Of a stretch of DNA of 64,000 nucleotides, positions 59,521-64,000 are shown piece by piece. Position 1 is the stretch's first letter. Each line of letters begins with the position of its first letter. The translations under genes were made by a program, and so were the position numbers. The stretch spans positions 51,993,494 through 52,057,493 of the forward strand of contig OX393577.1 in NCBI GenBank assembly GCA_947652605.1, read 5' to 3'. The stretch is from Elmis aenea. Lineage: Eukaryota; Arthropoda; Insecta; Coleoptera; Elmidae. Below the pieces are notes generated by a model. The model did no database searches. It was not told where the DNA came from and was given only the letters and a program-made list of their open reading frames with translations.

Positions 59521-59956
59521 TATGAACCTTTTAAATAAATTGAAATTTTCAGTTAAAATGCTAAAATGTTGTGTCATTATTTGCATTTTTATACTAAAAG
59601 GTTTCGAGATGTGCCTTTGTTTCAATGCGTTTGCAAAAACATCGTGTGTTTATTGTGAACTAATAAAGTTATTACTTTACTGGTTTGATTATTTTAAATA
59701 AATAAACTTTGAACTTGTCAAACTTAAAACAAACGAGGTGTGAAAAAAATCAAAAATGATGTGTACCGTCTGCGTCTGACAGTTGGACAACATTCTAATG
59801 CTTGCAATTTGACTTCAAATGGTTGCAAGTTTTTTTTTAGTAAAACTAGTTTCTTTTTATAACATTGGTAATCAAGGGACGCGGTGTTCGGCGAATGAGG
59901 CGAAAGAATTAGCATAATCTATGTTGTAGGTTTCCGCGCCCGATGTTGAATGTGTA
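59521..59956. other. no recognised gene
   Basis: 64- and 63-codon frames at 59507-59701 (plus) and 59724-59915 (minus) show no motif. Confidence 0.5.
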
Positions 59957-60087
59957 TAAGTTGTTTCCGGGTTGAAACCGCGTCGAAAGTATCTTCAAAA
60001 CCAACGTTTCGTCCTCCTTTATCGTGGACATCTTCAGGGTTGTTGGTTAAACAGCATTCGACGCGGTTCCAACCCGGAAACAACTTA
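59957..60087 (-). repeat. 131-bp hairpin with CTGAAGA...GAAAC core
   Basis: The outer stem TTGTTTCCGGGTTGAAACCG and on (59957-59987) pairs with 60057-60087 over 31 bp with one mismatch. On the minus strand the inside reads AACCAACAACCCTGAAGATG, then GTCC...GGAC, then GAAACGTTGGTT. It has the CTGANGA/stem/GAAA order of hammerhead ribozymes and a helix AACCAAC/GTTGGTT, but no clear helix I. Repeats of this form accompany Penelope-like elements in animals. Confidence 0.5.
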
Positions 60088-60835
60088 ATTAGCATTAAGA
60101 CATACCTTCGTGTTTTGTTTAGGTGATGTTTTATTAATTGGCCGATCTAGATATCGTTATTGTATGCCAAAAATCTTGGAATCACTTGATCGTAATTTAC
60201 TGATGTACAGATTTTTTCACCTACCGATTAAGTTAGACAAAAGTTCTTTCAAAGTATCTATTTAGGTGTTAGTTTTTGGTGCAAATAATTAGTAGATAAT
60301 TTAATTTTGAAAAATTAACACTCTGTTACAATTTCAAAGATTAACGGCTCCTTTCAAAGCAGCATTTTTCACACGTACTTGTGAAATGTTTAACTAGCAA
60401 TAAGGCTACGCGTTGCAGGCTCAAAGCGCTGATATTAACAGGTTGTTTAGGATTTAAGATAGTTGTTCCCGTTTCAACTTAATAATTAATGGTTTACGTT
60501 CCATTCAGTGAAAGCAGTGTATTAAAGCTAATTTTGGGGAACAGCTACATATGTACGGTTCGTTGCACACCTTTAAATGATGCTTGTAAATAATGATTAT
60601 ATATATATATATAAATAGCAAAATAAAGAAGAAGAAGCATGTGTTTCTAATAGCCAATATTGCTAAACAGTATCAAAACATATTTGGAAAAATGACAAAA
60701 CACTAACAGAATAAATGATTAGCAGTCAAAAATTCAAAAAGGATTTAAACAAAAGAAAACTAAACAAGTGCGAATCTAAAATAAATATTATTGATAACTT
60801 TGGTTTCTCCTGTTTTCTTGATATACAGGGTGGTG
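60088..60835. other. no gene; short AT microsatellite
   Basis: (AT)n at about 60599-60613. Otherwise AT-rich with no recognised feature. Confidence 0.5.
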
Positions 60836-61547
60836 CCTTTTTCGATGCTCACCATTGCTATCTTGGAAACGGTAAGAGATACAAGGTCGGTTAAATTAGA
60901 GAAAAGTTGCACATTTTTATGGCGATTGAGAATCTGAAAAGAAATCCTGGATATTTTGATTCGTTTTTGATTTATTACAAAAAAACTGAAAAATGTGATT
61001 TTAGAAAAATATTATTATCTTCCCTACCATTGACGCTATTTCATTTAACCTTGGTAACTTTATGTTTTTGACCGTCCTGGGTTTGATGACGTCAACAGAA
61101 ATTTTCTAAGCCTTCTATAGATTTCAAGTTGCAAGATCGCGGAGGCCAATGAACAGGACCAAACGTACCAAGTCATGAATTTTGAAAGCGTACATCTAAA
61201 TTCATATCCTTTTACAATGCAGGCGTTGTGAGGACCAGCTCCTTCTTGCTGAAACTACTGATGATTTTGAATTGTTAATAATGGCAATTCGCCTAACATA
61301 TCTTCTAAATATGTTTTTAACAATCTTAATTTCGTTATCATTAGACCATTACAATGTTCTGTAGCTTTTATTTATATCATAGTTTCAATTGTTTTTCAGA
61401 GCATTCTCGATTTTATGAATTATTTACACAAATTTTCAAATTTTATCAAGTTTTTTGAAAGAAAAAAGGTATGTTGTTGTTGGTTACCAATCTGAACTTA
61501 CCGTTTCCAAGATAGCAATGGTGAGCATCGAAAAAAGCACCACCCTG
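60836..61547. mobile_element. long-TIR element, same family as 54768
   Basis: Ends CAGGGTGGTGCCTTTTTCGA and the complement at 61547, with TA flanks. 712 bp. The left arm matches 54768-55075 and the right half matches 55545-55961 closely by eye; the part between (about 55080-55540 of the other copy) is deleted at the junction CAAGTTGC/AAGATCGCGG near 61135. Confidence 0.75.
61225..61255 (-). pseudogene. QQEGAGPH transposase fragment, second copy
   Basis: The minus strand again encodes FQQEGAGPHNA (Glu codon 61243-61245). The same Asp-to-Glu change appears in both copies, so it predates their separation or is fixed in the family. Confidence 0.55.
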
Positions 61548-61561
61548 TATAAGGTTAAATT

Positions 61562-61902
61562 AAAGGATGGTTTGCTGGTTTTTGACAGGTTTATTATTAT
61601 TAATTATTAAAACGTCCTACATGTTTCGCTGTCTTGAGTTTTGTCAGCATCCCCAGGGCTTGTGTTCTTCTATTTTCGCCGATTTTCTTTGTTCCTTTGA
61701 TATTTCCTTAAGTTGTTTTATATGGAAACAACACCACCGAACAACTTAAGCAATTATTAAAGGAACAAAGAAGATCAGCAAAAACCGAAGAACACAAGCC
61801 CTGAGGATGCTGACAAAACTCAGTCAGCGAAACATGTAGGACGTTTTAATAAATAAAAAATAATAATAAACCTGTTAAAAACCAGCAAACCATCGTTTAA
61901 TA
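61562..61902. repeat. foldback with CTGAGGA...GAAAC core
   Basis: The arms mirror each other over about 140 bp (GATGGTTTGCTGGTTTTTGA, AAAACGTCCTACATGTTTCG, GGGCTTGTGTTCTTC), with an inner hairpin CTTAAGTTGTT/AACAACTTAAG at the centre. On the plus strand the right arm reads CCCTGAGGATGCTGAC, a loop, GTCAGCGAAACATGTAGGAC: the CTGANGA, stem and GAAA order again. It is a different family from 59957 with the same layout. Non-coding. Confidence 0.6.
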
Positions 61903-62779
61903 TAAATATTATGTTTAAAAGAATTTGAAACAATGGGAAGGGTTAAGGGATTTTTTTTTATAGTGTAAAATTTGAGTGCTGTTATTATGTCCTGGAATTG
62001 CTAAAAGAAGATAAAACAGTACAAGATGCGAAATAGCATAAAAGTCAAAAATTCTAGGAATTAATAAAGCTCAGTTTTAAAAGTATTGAATTTAAACTTC
62101 GAATATAAATTTCCTCTTTTACTGCACCATGTGTTGTGGCGAAAACAGGTTGTAAATTATATGTGTCAAACCACCTATAATTTTTCTTATATTGAAAATC
62201 GGCTGATTAAAAGCACTGGAAATCAAGTTTCTATATTTGTAAATATCTTAATCACAACACGTTATTACTTTACAAATTTTCATTATTCTTAAAATAAAAT
62301 TGGGTCGCAATTAAATTATTAAATAAACTGATCGATCTTATATTTGTCACTCTTTGCTCATCATCGCCTTAAAATTAATTTCGTGAAAAATTTAAAGTCG
62401 TAATATCTGGCGAAACGGAAATGCTATAAAATAATGTTTACACCGATATACACACATAAAAATTAGACTATCAATTCACACTGTTACATAAACTTCTCAT
62501 AATTGTGGTTATAAGCCGTGTGGGGAAGATTTAATTGTGCTATTTATATATTATTAAATAAACTGTTTTGCAATACCTAATATTATATTACAGTTACTTT
62601 TAACGCTGTTCTATTAAATGGAATTAAACTTATAATTAAAAAAGTACTAACTTTTATTAAGAAACACGTAAATAGGCAAAATTTCCCAGTGAAACTTTGT
62701 ATGCAGTTCTTTGACTTTAGTGCTAAGAATATGATTCTCCGTATCTAATAATAATCGTTCACCTGTCTTGCCTATTGTA
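61903..62779. other. no recognised feature
   Basis: AT-rich, no motif. A 68-codon frame at 62086-62292 is unrecognised. Confidence 0.5.
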
Positions 62780-62789
62780 TTGTGAGCTT

Positions 62790-62990
62790 CCGTTCTCAAA
62801 CCCCCCGGCCCGCTGACACCTGCCAAGACAGTATAGTCGGTGCCCCAAGGGCAGAGGTTACCAGCGGGAGGGGTACCGTTACACTTCTGTGGTTATGGTG
62901 TGAAAAACTTACGGATCCCACGATTGTAAAGGGAAGAATAAGAATTAACGATTATGTTTATGTATGACTCATTAGAGGAAGACGCGATGC
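62790..62990. other. GC-rich island of unknown origin
   Basis: CCCCCCGGCCCGCTGACACC and CAGCGGGAGGGGTACCG lie in AT-rich surroundings. The 61-codon plus frame at 62782-62967 has no known domain and no good splice sites around it. Could be an old retroelement or SINE piece. Confidence 0.35.
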
Positions 62991-64000
62991 AGTCTTTTTA
63001 GCTCTACAAATCATTTGTTAATGAAAATGAAAGCGGTAATATATTTTTTTGGATAAATTCGTCTGTTATTACGTCAGCATTGTTACGCATTTTTTAAATT
63101 AATAGCTGTTAATTAACTTCATGTAAACGGTTTGTCCACAATTTTTGCGTTGGATTTGGTGAATCCACAAATTTGGTATGAGGTGTGCCTCCTGCAAAAT
63201 ATTAATTGGAGTATTTGCTCACCTAAATTAAATCTAGAAATATAAAAACACAAGTAATAGGCGTATTGCAATAGATTTTTGAGAAATTTTTACTAAACTA
63301 ACTGTCTTTTTATCAATTAATTACACAATTTTTGATCTCATTGTGCGTGATTCTTGTTTATACCCAAAATTAAACAGTCATGCCATTAACTAGTTTATAT
63401 GCTGAAGTTAATGCGAATTGACCGTTAATACGCATTCACCTCAAGTCAAATTGTTAACTGTTTATATTTATATGACGTATAGAAAGAAGCGCATTTGTAC
63501 CTCGAAGTTACTGCTTCGTATTGCCAACAAAACTAACAGGTGGCCCTCTTTCTCTACCGCAAAACAGGGTGAGAATGTTAGACGTTTCGGAGTTTCTTTG
63601 TTGTGGCACCAAGAGTAATTATTTTAGAGTAATGAAATTGATACAAAATGATAGCTGTATATATCCTTTTTCAATTTCTGTACCTAAATAGAAAAAGGAA
63701 ATCTTTTTCCCCAATTTATTTTGGAGAGAAAATTTTCATAATTAAGCGTTTTTTTGGGTACCACAACTCATCTTCAACAGTTGACCACTTCTAAAATTTG
63801 TCAATTTTACACAAAACAAAATGTTTTCGCATATTTTACTTGAATTTACTCCTATAGAGTAAAAATTGGTACCTAATTTTCGATGGTCGATTGAAGGGAC
63901 CCTTTTTTGTTGATTTCTTCGATTGCCGCATATAATTGGTTTTCGGTCCAATTTTTTTACTCTACCTTTAACTTTTGTGGAGTACTTTCTTACCATCGGT
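62991..64000. other. no recognised gene
   Basis: A 66-codon plus frame (63418-63618) ends VRRFGVSLLWHQE. A 29-bp open piece at 63540-63568 lies between a weak AG and a GTGAGA, too short and poorly bounded to call an exon. Confidence 0.4.

Noticed and set aside
63540..63568. 29-bp exon between CAG and GTGAGA
   Set aside because: Acceptor lacks a pyrimidine tract and the piece is too short to judge.

Overview
The window is AT-rich eukaryotic DNA with almost no long open frames. Everything recognisable in it is an arthropod-type transposable element, with one possible host exon. The mixture of mariner, long-TIR Tc1/mariner-like elements, hAT, a MULE, a Helitron-like element and a LINE whose ORF2 ends in GRPRKRWRD points to an insect with a large, repeat-rich genome. 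A beetle is my best guess, but it rests on familiarity with such repeats and is not proven. The window probably lies in a long intron or between genes.

Layout. 2.2-4.4 kb: a long inverted-repeat element with TACAGGGTG-type ends, with a MULE fragment inserted in it (8-bp target duplication). 5.7-6.8 kb: a non-autonomous hAT with a perfect 8-bp duplication. 8.3-13.3 kb: mariner debris, a second long-TIR element with a QQDGAP transposase relic, and a third. 15.1-15.5 kb: a palindromic MITE. 17.1-18.0 kb: a 953-bp foldback made of two head-to-head mariner fragments. 18.75-19.99 kb: a hAT containing a foldback. 21.9-24.6 kb: a 5'-truncated LINE on the minus strand (endonuclease plus reverse transcriptase, several frameshifts). 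26.4-29.7 kb: two related hAT MITEs, the second holding another hAT that keeps its dimerisation domain. 33.5-35.1 kb: a long-TIR element with an ORF1-only LINE derivative inserted in it. 40.4 kb: a tRNA-derived SINE. 44.1-45.7 kb: a mariner split by a 348-bp MITE. 48.0-51.9 kb: a relative of the 33.5-kb element, split by about 2.5 kb that includes a Helitron-like element. 54.2-56.5 and 60.8-61.9 kb: related foldbacks with transposase relics and a shared segmental block.

The best host signal is at 52.1-52.7 kb. Two textbook RFX X-box motifs and a palindromic pair of ETS-type CCGGAAAT sites lie within 600 bp upstream of an 82-bp open stretch bounded by a good splice acceptor and a consensus donor. 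This may be the promoter and 5' coding exon of a ciliary gene on the plus strand.

I found no CRISPR array, no rRNA or intact tRNA gene, no intact transposase and no convincing new protein system. The elements do not work together as a pathway; their nesting records successive insertions. Boundaries given as 'about' are judged by eye.
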